The translations under genes were made by a program, and so were the position numbers. 64,000 nucleotides of DNA. It comes from Knoellia sp. Soil729. GTDB taxonomy: Bacteria; Actinomycetota; Actinomycetes; Actinomycetales; Dermatophilaceae. Below are positions 18,843-28,542 of the stretch, piece by piece (the stretch's first letter is position 1; every line of letters starts with the position of its first letter). The notes under the pieces were generated by a model that was given only the letters and a program-made list of their open reading frames with translations, had not been told where the DNA came from and searched no databases. The stretch spans positions 139,153 through 203,152 of the forward strand of contig NZ_LMSA01000003.1 of the NCBI RefSeq assembly GCF_001427985.1, in the 5' to 3' direction.

Positions 18843-20383
18843 GGGAGCCTCCATTCACGGCCGTCACGGCGCATGAGCTCGTCGGCACTGTCGGGACCCC
18901 AGGTGCCGGAGGTGTACTGGTCGATTCCGTCGTTGGTCCTGGACCAGAACTCCTCGATGGGGTCGAGGATCTCCCAGGAGAGCTCGACCTCCTCGTGCCG
19001 CGGGAAGAGCGGCGGCTCACCGAGGAGCACGTCGAGGATGAGCCGTTCGTAGGCCTCCGGGGAGCTCTCGGTGAAGGCACGTCCGTAGCCGAAGTCCATC
19101 GTCACGTCGCGCACCTCCATCTGCGCACCGGGGACCTTGGCGCCGAAGCGCATCGTCACACCCTCGTCCGGCTGCACGCGGATCACCACGGCGTTCTGGC
19201 CCAGCTCCTCGGTCGCGGTGTCGTTGAAGGGCAGGTGCGGAGCCTTCTTGAACACGACGGCGATCTCGGTGACGCGCTTGCCGAGACGCTTGCCCGTCCG
19301 CAGGTAGAACGGGACACCCGCCCAGCGGCGGGTGTCGATCTCGAGCTTCACCGCGGCATACGTCTCGGTCGTGGAACCGTTGGCGACGCCGTCCTCCTCG
19401 AGGTAGCCGGCGACCTCCTCACCGCCCTGCCAGCCGCGGGCGTACTGGCCGCGCGCGGTGCCCTTGGCCAGGTCCTTGGGCAGGCGGACGGCGGAGAGGA
19501 CCTTCTCCTTCTCGCTGCGCAGGTAGTCCGCGGCGAAGGAGACCGGCTCCTCCATCGCGGTGAGCGCGAGCAGCTGCAGCAGGTGGTTCTGGATGACGTC
19601 GCGAGCGGCACCGATGCCGTCGTAGTAGCCGGCCCGCCCGCCGATCCCGATGTCCTCGGCCATGGTGATCTGGACGTGGTCGACGTAGTGGCTGTTCCAG
19701 ACCGGCTCGAACATCTGGTTGGCGAACCGCAGCGCCAGGAGGTTCTGGACGGTCTCCTTGCCCAGGTAGTGGTCGATGCGGAACACCGAGTCAGGGGGGA
19801 AGACCTCCTCGACGATCGCGTTGAGCTCACGCGCGCTCTGCAGGTCGTGCCCGAACGGCTTCTCGATGACGACCCGTCGCCAGGCGTCGCCCGGCGGCGT
19901 GGACAGGCCCGAGCGCTTCAGCTGCTCGCAGACGGTGGCGAAGAACGAGGGTGGGATGGACAGGTAGAACGCGTGGTTGCCACCCGTCCCGCGCTGCTCG
20001 TCGAGGTCTCGCACCGTCTCCGCGAGGAGGTCGAAGGCCTTGGGGTCGTCGAACGTGCCCGGGACGAACCGGAACCCCTCGCTCAGCGCGCGCCAGACGT
20101 CCTCGCGGAACGGCGTGCGCGAGCGCTGCTTGACCGACTCGTACACGATCTTGCCGAAGTCCTGGTCGGCCCAGTCGCGTCGCGCGAACCCGATGAGCGA
20201 GAAGCCCGGGGGGAGCAGGCCGCGGTTGGCGAGGTCGTAGATCGCCGGCATGAGCTTCTTGGTGGCCAGGTCACCCGTCACACCGAACAGCACGAGGCTG
20301 CACGGTCCGGCGATGCGGGGGAGCCTCTTGTCGCGTGGGTCCCGCAGGGGGTTGTGGGTGGCAGAGATGCGCGCCGGACTCAT
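18839..20383 (-). CDS. zwf: Glucose-6-phosphate 1-dehydrogenase
   Basis: First, NADPH-generating step of the oxidative pentose phosphate pathway. 514 aa with nucleotide-binding LVLFGVTGDLATKKLMPA, the active-site segment RIDHYLGKETVQNLL (catalytic His, substrate Lys), EKPFGHDLQSAREL and YLRTGKRLGKRVTEI. It overlaps pgi by one base and opcA by four, consistent with co-translation and assembly with OpcA. Confidence 0.97.
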   Translation of the reverse strand: MSPARISATHNPLRDPRDKRLPRIAGPCSLVLFGVTGDLATKKLMPAIYDLANRGLLPPGFSLIGFARRDWADQDFGKIVYESVKQRSRTPFREDVWRALSEGFRFVPGTFDDPKAFDLLAETVRDLDEQRGTGGNHAFYLSIPPSFFATVCEQLKRSGLSTPPGDAWRRVVIEKPFGHDLQSARELNAIVEEVFPPDSVFRIDHYLGKETVQNLLALRFANQMFEPVWNSHYVDHVQITMAEDIGIGGRAGYYDGIGAARDVIQNHLLQLLALTAMEEPVSFAADYLRSEKEKVLSAVRLPKDLAKGTARGQYARGWQGGEEVAGYLEEDGVANGSTTETYAAVKLEIDTRRWAGVPFYLRTGKRLGKRVTEIAVVFKKAPHLPFNDTATEELGQNAVVIRVQPDEGVTMRFGAKVPGAQMEVRDVTMDFGYGRAFTESSPEAYERLILDVLLGEPPLFPRHEEVELSWEILDPIEEFWSRTNDGIDQYTSGTWGPDSADELMRRDGREWRLP

Positions 20384-22104
20384 CAGGCTCCTGGTGTGGT
20401 GAGGGCCGACCGCACCTGGCTCAGCCCGCGCCCGTGCTGGGTGAGGTGGAGGCGGAGGACGGGGCGACCGTGCTCGGCGAGCACCTGGGCGTCACCGCCG
20501 GACTGCGCCGCGATGAACTGCCCGAAGGTGAACTCGCGACCGGGGACGGCGAGGTCCTCCTCGGGGTCGGCGGTGATCTGGATGAAGACCCCGTTGGCCG
20601 GTCCACCCTTGTGGTACTGACCAGTGGAGTGCAGGAACCGCGGGCCCCAGCCGAAGGTCACGGGCCGACCGGTGACGTCGAACAGGGTGCGTGCGACGTG
20701 CTCGAGGTCGGCGTCCTCCTCACGGTCGAGGTAGGCCATGACGGCGACGTAGCCGCTCTTGTCGTCGAGCTGACCGAGCAGGGCCGCCACCGCGGCGGGC
20801 AGGGTCGCTGCGTCGCCGAGCCAGTCGCCCCCGAGCGCACGCACCTCGACGGCGCCGTCGACGAATGCCGGCTCCTCCGCGGTTGCGCCGGCCTGGTCGA
20901 GCAGGCCACGAGCGGCCTTCTTGGCGCTCTCGACGTCGGGCTGGTCGAAGGGGTTGATGCCCAGGAGTCGACCCGCGACCGCGGTGGCGACCTCCCACAG
21001 GAGCATCTGTGCACCGAGCGTCCCCGCAACGGTGATGATCGAGCCGGATTCCCCGAGGTTGGCCTCCGGGACGTCATCTCCCGGTCCTGGCTGCTCGGCG
21101 GCGATCGAGTCCGGGTGCCGGGGCAGGCCGTGCGAGTCCACGGTGAGGTCGGCCTCGTTGTCGTGCTCGTCGGTGGAGGACACGAGCCGCACGATGTTGG
21201 CGTCGGCGTAGGTGTGCTCGGGGGCCTCGCCATCGGCGACGACGGGCAGGATGCCCGTGCCTCCCTTGCCGGTGGACTCGGCGAGGAGCTGCTCGGCCCA
21301 CGCACCGAAGCCGACGTTCTCGGTGCCGGCGTCGACGAGGACGAGCTTGTCGCGCAGCGGGTCGGTGCCACCGATCGCGGCGCCCAGCTGGAGAGCCGGG
21401 TTGGCCTCACCGTCGTCGGCGAGCAGGTCGGCCACGGCCTCGGCGTCGTCGAGCAGGGCCCCGATGTCGGCGCCGGCCAGTCCGGAGGGCACGAGCCCGA
21501 AGGCGGTGAGCGCGGAGTAGCGGCCACCCACGTCGGGGTCGGCGTTGATCACGCGGAAGCCGGCCGTGCGGGCCTCGCTGTCGAGGGGGCTACCGGGGTC
21601 GGTGACCACGATGATGCGACGCGTGGCGTCGATGCCGGCGTCGGTGAAGGCCTGCTCGAACGCCCGACGCTGCGAGTCGGTCTCGACCGTGGAGCCCGAC
21701 TTGGACGACACGACGACCGCCGTCCTGTCGAGGTGGGTGGTGACGGCACGCCGCACCACGTCAGGGGAGGACGAGTCGAGCACGACGATGTCGACCCCGG
21801 CGGTGGCGCAGATGACCTCCGGCGCGAGGGAGGAGCCGCCCATGCCGCACAGGACGATGCGTGACACACCGTCGCCGTGCAGCTCCTCGCGCAGCGCGGC
21901 GATCTCGCCGAGCAGCGGACGGGAGGTGCGGGGGAGGTTCACCCAGGAGAGGCGCTTGCTGGCCTCCTCCTGCGCCGCCTCGCCCCAGAGGGTCGCGTCC
22001 TGCGCGAAGATCTTGCTCGCGACGCGGTCCTTGACCAGCTCTGGTACGTGGGCGGAGATGGCGTCCGCGGCGGCTCCGCGAGCCGTGACCTCGAGGCTGC
22101 TCAC
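20383..22104 (-). CDS. pgi: Glucose-6-phosphate isomerase
   Basis: Interconverts glucose 6-phosphate and fructose 6-phosphate, feeding zwf directly. 573 aa. Two SIS-type sugar isomerase domains: the first has [13 protein letters not shown] and [12 protein letters not shown], the second is around [16 protein letters not shown] and [12 protein letters not shown]. It belongs to the actinomycete form encoded between tal and zwf rather than the longer classical PGI. The GTG at 22104 makes a GTGA overlap with the tal stop; the long open frame beyond it runs into tal. Confidence 0.9.
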   Translation of the reverse strand: MSSLEVTARGAAADAISAHVPELVKDRVASKIFAQDATLWGEAAQEEASKRLSWVNLPRTSRPLLGEIAALREELHGDGVSRIVLCGMGGSSLAPEVICATAGVDIVVLDSSSPDVVRRAVTTHLDRTAVVVSSKSGSTVETDSQRRAFEQAFTDAGIDATRRIIVVTDPGSPLDSEARTAGFRVINADPDVGGRYSALTAFGLVPSGLAGADIGALLDDAEAVADLLADDGEANPALQLGAAIGGTDPLRDKLVLVDAGTENVGFGAWAEQLLAESTGKGGTGILPVVADGEAPEHTYADANIVRLVSSTDEHDNEADLTVDSHGLPRHPDSIAAEQPGPGDDVPEANLGESGSIITVAGTLGAQMLLWEVATAVAGRLLGINPFDQPDVESAKKAARGLLDQAGATAEEPAFVDGAVEVRALGGDWLGDAATLPAAVAALLGQLDDKSGYVAVMAYLDREEDADLEHVARTLFDVTGRPVTFGWGPRFLHSTGQYHKGGPANGVFIQITADPEEDLAVPGREFTFGQFIAAQSGGDAQVLAEHGRPVLRLHLTQHGRGLSQVRSALTTPGA

Positions 22105-23225
22105 TGAGCGGCCTTGTCGAGCTCGGCCCGCACCCCGTCGAGCAGCTCGTTCCAGGACTTGTCGAACTTGTCGACTCCCTCCTTCTCGAGCAGGGCCGTG
22201 ACCTCGGAGTAGGAGATCCCGAGGCGCTCGAGCGCGTCGAGCACCTCGCTCGACTCCTCGTAGGTGCCCTCGATCGTGTTGCCGGTGACCTCGCCGTGGT
22301 CCATCACCGCGTCGAGCGTCTTCTCGGGCATCGTGTTGACGGTCCCCGGGGCGACCAGCTCGGTGACGTACATGGTGTCGGGGTATGCCGGGTCCTTGAC
22401 GCCCGTGGACGCCCACAGCGGACGCTGTGGCTTGGCTCCGTCGGCCTCGAGGTTCTTCCAGCGCGGAGTGGAGAAGACCTCTTCGTAGGCCTGGTACGCC
22501 AGTCGGGCGTTGGCGATTCCCGCCTTGCCCTTGAGGCTCTGCGCGGTCGCGGCGTGCTCGCCCTCGATGGCGTCGAGTCGCTTGTCGATCTCGGAGTCGA
22601 CGCGCGAGACGAAGAACGAGGCCACCGACTGCAACGTGCTGATGTCCTTGCCCGCCTCGCGTGCCTGCTCGAGTCCGGTGAGGAAGGAGTTCATCACGGC
22701 GCGGTAGCGGTCGAGGCTGAAGATCAGGGTGACGTTGACCGAGATGCCCTCTGCGAGAACCTTGGTGATCGCCGGCAGGCCGTCGACGGTCGCCGGGATC
22801 TTCACGAGGACGTTGGGGCGGTCGACGAGCTCCCGCAGCTCCTTGGCCTGGGCAACCGTCTTCTCGGTGTCGTGGGCGTGGCCGGGATCCACCTCGATCG
22901 AGACCCGGCCGTCGAGACCGTTGGTGGCCTTGAAGACCGGCATCATGACGTCGCAGGCGTCGCGCACGTCCTGGGTCGTCATCGCGGTGACGGAGTCCTC
23001 GAGGCTCGTCTTGTCCGCGGCGAGCTTGGCCACCTGGGCGCTGTAGCTCTCACCGTCGGACAGGGCCACCTGGAAGATCGACGGGTTCGTCGTCACGCCG
23101 ACGACGCCCTTGGTGTCCATGACCTCCTGGAGGTTGCCCGAGGTGAGCCGCTCACGGCTCAGGTCGTCGAGCCAGATGGAGACGCCGTTGTCGGCGAGGG
23201 CCTGTAGTGCGGAGTTGTCAGTCAT
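22101..23225 (-). CDS. tal: Transaldolase
   Basis: Transfers a dihydroxyacetone unit between sugar phosphates in the non-oxidative pentose phosphate pathway. 374 aa of the actinomycete/plant class: [22 protein letters not shown], the Schiff-base Lys in [26 protein letters not shown], and [18 protein letters not shown]. It lies six bases after tkt and overlaps pgi by four. Confidence 0.96.
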   Translation of the reverse strand: MTDNSALQALADNGVSIWLDDLSRERLTSGNLQEVMDTKGVVGVTTNPSIFQVALSDGESYSAQVAKLAADKTSLEDSVTAMTTQDVRDACDVMMPVFKATNGLDGRVSIEVDPGHAHDTEKTVAQAKELRELVDRPNVLVKIPATVDGLPAITKVLAEGISVNVTLIFSLDRYRAVMNSFLTGLEQAREAGKDISTLQSVASFFVSRVDSEIDKRLDAIEGEHAATAQSLKGKAGIANARLAYQAYEEVFSTPRWKNLEADGAKPQRPLWASTGVKDPAYPDTMYVTELVAPGTVNTMPEKTLDAVMDHGEVTGNTIEGTYEESSEVLDALERLGISYSEVTALLEKEGVDKFDKSWNELLDGVRAELDKAAQ

Positions 23226-23231
23226 GCGAAC

Positions 23232-25544
23232 TCACTTCCCAGCCTTGGCCGCGCTCTTGCGGGCAGGCTTCTTGGTGGTGGGGACGTCGGTCCCGGTGTC
23301 GTTGCGGCTGCGGGGTGCGGTGACGGTGGCGGGGGCCACGCCGGTGCCCACGCGGGCCGCCTTGAGCGAGTCCTTGGCGGCCTTGACCACCGCTTCGGGG
23401 GTGAAGCCGAACTCGGTGAAGAGGGTCTTCGCGTCGGCCGAGGCACCGAAGTGCTCGATGCTGATGCAGCGGCCGGCGTCGCCGACGATCTCGCGCCAGC
23501 CCTGGGCCACTCCGGCCTCGACGCTGACGCGGGCCCGCACGTCGGGCGGCAGCACCTTGTCCTGGTAGGCCTTGGTCTGGGCGTTGAACCACTCCCGGCA
23601 GGGCATGGACACGACCCGGGTGCTCACGCCGGACTTCTCGAGGGCCAGTCGCGCGTCGAGCGCCACCGAGACCTCGGAACCGGTCGCCACGAGGATGACG
23701 TCGGGCCGGCCCTTGCCGTCGGCGCCGCCGTCGATGAGGACGTAGCCGCCCTTGGCCACGTTGCTCGCCTTGGCGTGCGTCGACCGGTCGACCGTCGGGA
23801 GCGCCTGCCGGCTGAGGGCCAGCGCCGCCGTGGAGCGGTTGTGGAGGATCGCGGACCAGGCGGCGGCCGTCTCGTTGGCGTCGGCCGGACGCACGACGTC
23901 GAGCCCTGGCATGGCACGCAGCGACGCGAGGTGCTCGATCGGCTGGTGCGTCGGACCGTCCTCGCCCAGACCGATGGAGTCGTGGGTCCAGACATAGGTC
24001 ACGGGGAGCTGCTGGATGGCCGCCAGGCGCACCGCTGGACGCATGTAGTCGGAGAACACGAGGAAGGTGCCGCCGTAGGGAAGGGTCAGCCCCTCCAGGG
24101 CGATGCCGTTGAGGATCATGCCCATCGCGTTCTCGCGAATGCCGAAGTGCAGGGTGCGGCCGTATGGGCCACCCTTCCACGCGTCGGTCTGCTTCGACTT
24201 CGGGATGAACGAGGGCTCACCCTCCATCGTCGTGTTGTTGGACTCGGCGAGGTCTGCGGAGCCACCCCACAGCTCGGGCATGATCGGCGCGAGGGCGGTG
24301 AGGACCTTGCCGGAAGCGGCCCGGGTCGCGATGCCCTTCTCGTCCGCCGGGAACGTCGGCAGCGCTGCGTCGAGCCCCTCGGGGAGCTGGGTGGCCACGA
24401 GCCGGTCGAGGAGGGTGGCGGCGTCCTTGTTCTGGCGGCGCCAGACCGCGTAGGCCTTGTTCCACTCCTTGTGGGCGGCCTTGCCCCGGGCCTTGACCTT
24501 GCGCGCGTGGGCGAGGACGGCCCTGTCGACCTCGAAGGTCTTCTTGGGGTCGAAGCCCAGGAGCGTCTTGAGGTCGGCGACCTCTTCCTCACCGAGGGCG
24601 GAGCCGTGGGACTTGCCCGTGCCCTTCTTGGTCGGGCTGGGCCAGGCGATGACGGTGTGCAGCCGCACGAGCGTCGGCCTGGAGGACTTCTTGCTCTTCT
24701 CCAGAGCAACCAGGAGGGCGTCCACGTCCTCGACGTAGTTGCTGGTCCCGGCCGGGTCGTCGGTCTTGCGCCAGTCGACGTCCGCGACCTCCCAGCCGTA
24801 GGCCTCGTAGCGCTTGGCCACGTCCTCCGAGAAGGAGATGTCGGTGTCGTCCTCGATGGAGATCGAGTTGGCGTCGTAGATGACGGTGAGGTTGCCGAGC
24901 TCCTGGTGGCCGGCGAGGGAGCTGGCCTCGGAGGACACGCCCTCCATGAGGTCGCCGTCGGAGGCGATGACCCAGATGTGGTGGTCGAACGGGCTCTGGC
25001 CGGGCTTGGCGTCGGGGTCGAGCAGGCCACGCTGGCGCCGCTGGGCCATGGCCATGCCGACGGCGGAGGCCATGCCGGAGCCCAGCGGCCCGGTGGTGAT
25101 CTCGACGCCCTTGGTGTGGTGCACCTCCGGGTGGCCCGGGGTGAGGGACCCCCAGGTGCGCAGCGCCTTGAGGTCCGAGAGCTCGAGGCCGTAGCCCGAG
25201 AGGTAGAGCTGGATGTACTGGGTCAGGCTGGTGTGGCCGCACGAGAGGACGAACCGGTCACGACCCAGCCACGTGGGGTCGGACGGGTCGTGCCTCATGA
25301 CGTTCTGGAAGAGCAGGTAGGCCGCGGGGGCCAGGCTCATGGCCGTACCGGGGTGGCCGTTGCCGACCTTCTGCACCGCGTCGGCGGCGAGGACGCGCAC
25401 CGTGTCGACGGCTCTCACGTCGAGGTCGTTCCACTTCGCGCGTCGCGCCGTGGGACGGGCCAGGGCGGTGGAACGAGCGGGGGTCGCGGTCGAGGTGCGG
25501 CGGCGGGTGGTGGCCCTGCCTGCCTTCGTCGGGGTGGTGGTCAC
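23232..25544 (-). CDS. tkt: Transketolase with basic N- and C-terminal tails
   Basis: Thiamine-diphosphate enzyme moving two-carbon units between sugar phosphates. Domains: pyrophosphate domain with GNGHPGTAMSLAP and GDLMEGVSSEA, pyrimidine domain with FGIRENAMGMI and DSIGLGEDGPTHQPIEHLA, and a C-terminal domain with VATGSEVSVAL. At 770 aa it is about 70 residues longer than usual. The first 40 or so residues are Thr/Arg/Ala-rich and basic, and the last 30 are Lys/Ala/Pro-rich (TTKKPARKSAAKAGK), resembling histone-like tails. The GTG at 25544 follows a GAGAGG site; a longer frame exists to 25586. It is first in the pentose phosphate operon. Confidence 0.96.
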   Translation of the reverse strand: MTTTPTKAGRATTRRRTSTATPARSTALARPTARRAKWNDLDVRAVDTVRVLAADAVQKVGNGHPGTAMSLAPAAYLLFQNVMRHDPSDPTWLGRDRFVLSCGHTSLTQYIQLYLSGYGLELSDLKALRTWGSLTPGHPEVHHTKGVEITTGPLGSGMASAVGMAMAQRRQRGLLDPDAKPGQSPFDHHIWVIASDGDLMEGVSSEASSLAGHQELGNLTVIYDANSISIEDDTDISFSEDVAKRYEAYGWEVADVDWRKTDDPAGTSNYVEDVDALLVALEKSKKSSRPTLVRLHTVIAWPSPTKKGTGKSHGSALGEEEVADLKTLLGFDPKKTFEVDRAVLAHARKVKARGKAAHKEWNKAYAVWRRQNKDAATLLDRLVATQLPEGLDAALPTFPADEKGIATRAASGKVLTALAPIMPELWGGSADLAESNNTTMEGEPSFIPKSKQTDAWKGGPYGRTLHFGIRENAMGMILNGIALEGLTLPYGGTFLVFSDYMRPAVRLAAIQQLPVTYVWTHDSIGLGEDGPTHQPIEHLASLRAMPGLDVVRPADANETAAAWSAILHNRSTAALALSRQALPTVDRSTHAKASNVAKGGYVLIDGGADGKGRPDVILVATGSEVSVALDARLALEKSGVSTRVVSMPCREWFNAQTKAYQDKVLPPDVRARVSVEAGVAQGWREIVGDAGRCISIEHFGASADAKTLFTEFGFTPEAVVKAAKDSLKAARVGTGVAPATVTAPRSRNDTGTDVPTTKKPARKSAAKAGK

Positions 25545-25598
25545 GTGGAGCCTCTCTGACGTCGAGCGGAAGGTGATGCAGGTCAAGCCGTTGAACCC

Positions 25599-25651
25599 AC
25601 CCTAGACCGCAGCCAACCGGTGGGAGGGACTCCGTCCCGCCCGGTTAGACT
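25599..25651. promoter_or_regulatory. Divergent tkt/ctaB promoter region
   Basis: On the minus strand TAGGGT (25604-25599) is a -10 for tkt; on the plus strand TAGACT (25646-25651) is a -10 for ctaB. Both give leaders of about 50 bases with ribosome binding sites. Between them lies a perfect GGGAC-TCC-GTCCC palindrome (25626-25638) that could be an operator. Confidence 0.45.
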
Positions 25652-25701
25652 CGTGGTGACTTCACCGTCCCACCGCATCGTGATCTACCCCGAAGGACGC
25701 C

Positions 25702-26646
25702 GTGGCCACCGCCCCGATCAGCACCACCTCGACGGCTCTGCCGACGACCGGTTGGAAGCGATCGGTGGGCAACTATGTCGCTCTGACCAAGCCGCGCATC
25801 ATCGAGCTGCTGCTCGTGACAACGGTTCCGGTGATGTTCCTCGCCGAGCGCGGCGTCCCGAACCTGTGGCTCGTCGTGGCCACCCTCATCGGGGGCACCC
25901 TCAGTGCGGGGGCGGCCAACACCTTCAACTGTGTCTACGACCGCGACATCGACGCGCTCATGGATCGCACACGCAGCCGCCCGATGGTGACCGGCGAGAT
26001 CAGCCCACGGGCCGGTCTGCTCTTCGGTGCGGCCCTGACCATCGTGTCGACCGCGTGGTTCGTCGCGTTCGTCAACGTCGCGTCCGCCCTGCTGTCGCTC
26101 GGCGCCATTGCCCTGTATGCCGTGCTCTACACGATGGTTCTCAAGCGCCGCACTCCGCAGAACATCGTCTGGGGGGGTGTCGCGGGGTGCATGCCCACGC
26201 TCATCGGCTGGTCGGCGGTGACCGGCACGGTGCAGTGGCCGGCCGCCATCCTCTTCCTCGTCATCTTCTTCTGGACCCCGCCGCACTACTGGCCGTTGTC
26301 GATGGCGTTCAAGGACGACTACGCCAACGCCCACGTCCCGATGCTTCCGGTGGAGCGCGGTGCCAAGGCCGTCGCCCGCCAGATCGTCGCCTACAGCTGG
26401 GTCATGGTCGCCGTCTCGCTGGCCCTGGTGCCGGTCGCCGACATGGGGTGGATCTACCTCGTGGCCGCTGTCGTCAGCGGTGCCGTCTTCATCGGCGAGG
26501 CCCACCGGCTCCTGCACCTCGCCAGGACGGGTGCCGCCACCAAGGTGCTCAAGCCGATGCGCCTCTTCCACTTCTCGATCACCTACGTGACGCTGCTCTT
26601 CCTGGCGGTCGCGATCGACCCGCTGGTCCACTTCACCATCGGCTGA
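25702..26646 (+). CDS. ctaB: Protoheme IX farnesyltransferase (heme O synthase)
   Basis: Attaches a farnesyl group to heme B to make heme O, the precursor of heme A for cytochrome aa3. 314 aa, a UbiA-type membrane prenyltransferase with about nine helices. The Asp-rich motif is [18 protein letters not shown] (near residue 74) and the second polar loop is [23 protein letters not shown] start with GAAGGA upstream. It is divergent from tkt and near ctaA, its pathway successor. The 3' end overlaps the convergent MFS gene by 64 bases. Confidence 0.95.
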   Translation: MATAPISTTSTALPTTGWKRSVGNYVALTKPRIIELLLVTTVPVMFLAERGVPNLWLVVATLIGGTLSAGAANTFNCVYDRDIDALMDRTRSRPMVTGEISPRAGLLFGAALTIVSTAWFVAFVNVASALLSLGAIALYAVLYTMVLKRRTPQNIVWGGVAGCMPTLIGWSAVTGTVQWPAAILFLVIFFWTPPHYWPLSMAFKDDYANAHVPMLPVERGAKAVARQIVAYSWVMVAVSLALVPVADMGWIYLVAAVVSGAVFIGEAHRLLHLARTGAATKVLKPMRLFHFSITYVTLLFLAVAIDPLVHFTIG

Positions 26647-27908
26647 GCCGGCAGGTCGCGCCCGCGCGCATAGGGACCCACGAACACGGCCAACGAGCCG
26701 AGCGCGTGGACCACGGTCATGAGGATGATGGTCTCGCGCACCCCGATCCACGTCCCGAGCCCACCGGCGAGCAGGGCGGCCAGCGGCATCGTCCCGAAGT
26801 TGAGCACGGACGACGTCGCCATCGTGCGCCCCAGGAGCTCGGCCGGCGTGTAGCGGACCCGGAACGACGCCCGCACCACGTTCGCGCCCACGACGCCCAG
26901 GCCCACGAAGAACGAGCCGAGGACGACCAGGGCGGCCCCGGCGCCCGGCTGGGCGAGACCGATGAGCACCGCGGGTGGTCCGCCGAGGACCTGGAGCCAT
27001 CGCAGCGCGCCGGCGGTGCCGAGCCATCGCGTGGTGCGCGTGGCCAGGGTGGCGCCGAGGAGGCCGCCGACCGAGCCGCCCGCCATGACGAAGCCGACGG
27101 TGCCCGGCGCCAGGCCGATGTACCGGACCATGAAGAGCACGAGCAGCGCGCCATAGCCGGTGAGCGCGAAGTTCCCGACGCTGCCGAGCAGGGTCATGAA
27201 GCGCAGGTAGGGGTCGCTCGCCACGATGGCCACGCCCTCGCGCACCTGGACCAGCAACGGCTGGCTCTCGGTTCGAGCCGGCGGCGGCCCGAGCTCCGCG
27301 GGCCGCATCCGAGCCAGGCAGACCCACGAGGCGAGATAGCTCACGACATCGATCGCGACGGCATACGCGCCAGAGAAGACGTGCACGAGAAGGCCACCCA
27401 CGCCCGGTCCGCCGACCTGCATCGCCGACTCGGTGCCGTAGATGCGCGAGTTGGCGCGTTCCAGGTCGTCACCGGGGATGACGCGCGGGACGAATGCGGC
27501 GTATGCCGTGCGGAAGAAGACCGACGAGCAGCCCAGTGCCAGCGCGGTGGCGACGAGGTGGGGGAGGGTGAGCACATCCAGGACCCAGGCGACCGGAACG
27601 CTGGCGACCGCGGCCGCGGCGACGAGGTCGGCACGCATCATGACCCGGCGGGGGTCCGAGCGGTCGACCCACGCTCCGGCGACGAGGCCGAGGAGCAGCC
27701 AGGGAAGCCAGATGGCGCCCGTGAGCAGCCCCATCCAGAACGGTCCGGCGTGGAACTGGGTCACCGCCAGAAGCGGGAAGATCACGGTCGTCGTCATCGA
27801 GCCCAGGACGCTGATGCCCTCGCCGGCCCAGAGGAGCCGGAAATTGCGGTTGCGTCCCAGCGGAGGAGGTGCGGCCATGGCCTGCGCCGTCGACGCGGGC
27901 GCGGTCAT
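26583..27908 (-). CDS. MFS transporter, enterobactin/macrolide-exporter-like
   Basis: 441 aa with about twelve membrane helices. The N-terminal [20 protein letters not shown] and the loop [19 protein letters not shown] (the MFS motif between helices 2 and 3) place it with the MFS_3 drug and siderophore exporters. The substrate is unknown. It lies directly downstream of, and overlaps by four bases (ATGA), an ArsR-type regulator, so the two form a regulator-exporter pair. The C-terminal residues are encoded antisense to the end of ctaB. Confidence 0.85.
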   Translation of the reverse strand: MTAPASTAQAMAAPPPLGRNRNFRLLWAGEGISVLGSMTTTVIFPLLAVTQFHAGPFWMGLLTGAIWLPWLLLGLVAGAWVDRSDPRRVMMRADLVAAAAVASVPVAWVLDVLTLPHLVATALALGCSSVFFRTAYAAFVPRVIPGDDLERANSRIYGTESAMQVGGPGVGGLLVHVFSGAYAVAIDVVSYLASWVCLARMRPAELGPPPARTESQPLLVQVREGVAIVASDPYLRFMTLLGSVGNFALTGYGALLVLFMVRYIGLAPGTVGFVMAGGSVGGLLGATLATRTTRWLGTAGALRWLQVLGGPPAVLIGLAQPGAGAALVVLGSFFVGLGVVGANVVRASFRVRYTPAELLGRTMATSSVLNFGTMPLAALLAGGLGTWIGVRETIILMTVVHALGSLAVFVGPYARGRDLPAQPMVKWTSGSIATARKSSVT

Positions 27909-28492
27909 GGCTGGGCGGGAAAGCCACGTGAGAAGACGAAGACCGACTCACGCTCCACCCCGTCATCCGGGACCTCACGCCGGCTCCACCGCATGAGGAT
28001 CTCGATCAGCTCGTCCGCGACCTCGCGCAGCTCGGTGGGGGACAGGTGCATCCAGTTCTGCGTGGCGAAGGCTGCATCGTCCCACTCCGGGACCGTCGCA
28101 GCGTTGGCGTTCCACTCCTGGACCCGCTCGAACTGGCGCTGCACGGTGAGCGCCTCCGCGGCATACGCCGCTGTGACGGCGGCCGTGTCCGACGCGAAGT
28201 CGGCGCGAGACCACCGCGTGCCGGGGTCGACGAGGCGCCACCACCTCTCGCGACGGTCCCTGGCGAGCTCGGGCGCCTCCTGCACCAGGCCGGCCTCGCT
28301 CAGCACCTTGAGGTGGTGGCTCGCCGAGCCGACGGCCTGCCCGGTTCGGGCCGCCAGCCCGGAGGCGGTGGAGGGCCCGTCGACCGTGAGGGCATCCATC
28401 ATGCGCGAGCGGAACGGGTTCGCCATGGCCGACAGGGCCTTGGCGTCGGTGATCGTGCGGACACCGTCCGAGGGCCGTTCTCTGGACGTCAT
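27905..28492 (-). CDS. ArsR-family winged-helix transcriptional regulator
   Basis: 195 aa. The first 90 residues form a winged HTH (ALSAMANPFRSRMMDAL, then SGLAARTGQAVGSASHHLKVL), matching the ArsR/HTH_20 group. The C-terminal half is a helical domain seen in regulators of neighbouring MFS exporters. Start chosen at the ATG 28492 because a TATCGT -10 ends seven bases before it; an open frame reaches 28528 but would have to start inside the promoter. It probably represses itself and the MFS gene through the palindrome just upstream. Confidence 0.85.
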   Translation of the reverse strand: MTSRERPSDGVRTITDAKALSAMANPFRSRMMDALTVDGPSTASGLAARTGQAVGSASHHLKVLSEAGLVQEAPELARDRRERWWRLVDPGTRWSRADFASDTAAVTAAYAAEALTVQRQFERVQEWNANAATVPEWDDAAFATQNWMHLSPTELREVADELIEILMRWSRREVPDDGVERESVFVFSRGFPAQP

Positions 28493-28499
28493 GTCCGGA

Positions 28500-28542
28500 A
28501 CGATAAACCCACAAGAACGCTTGTGCAACTACTCTTGTGCAA
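28500..28542 (-). promoter_or_regulatory. ArsR-type promoter with operator palindrome and repeats
   Basis: On the minus strand TTGCAC (28528-28523) and TATCGT (28505-28500) are 17 bases apart and the ATG follows seven bases later. Between them is the palindrome CACAAG-N4-CTTGTG (28510-28525). A second copy of the half-site in TTGCACAAG starts 14 bases upstream, inside the 3' end of ctaA. The layout suits autorepression (inference). Confidence 0.6.

Noticed and set aside
23451-25559. 702-codon open frame on the plus strand over tkt
   Set aside because: Low-complexity translation without motifs, antisense to an intact transketolase.
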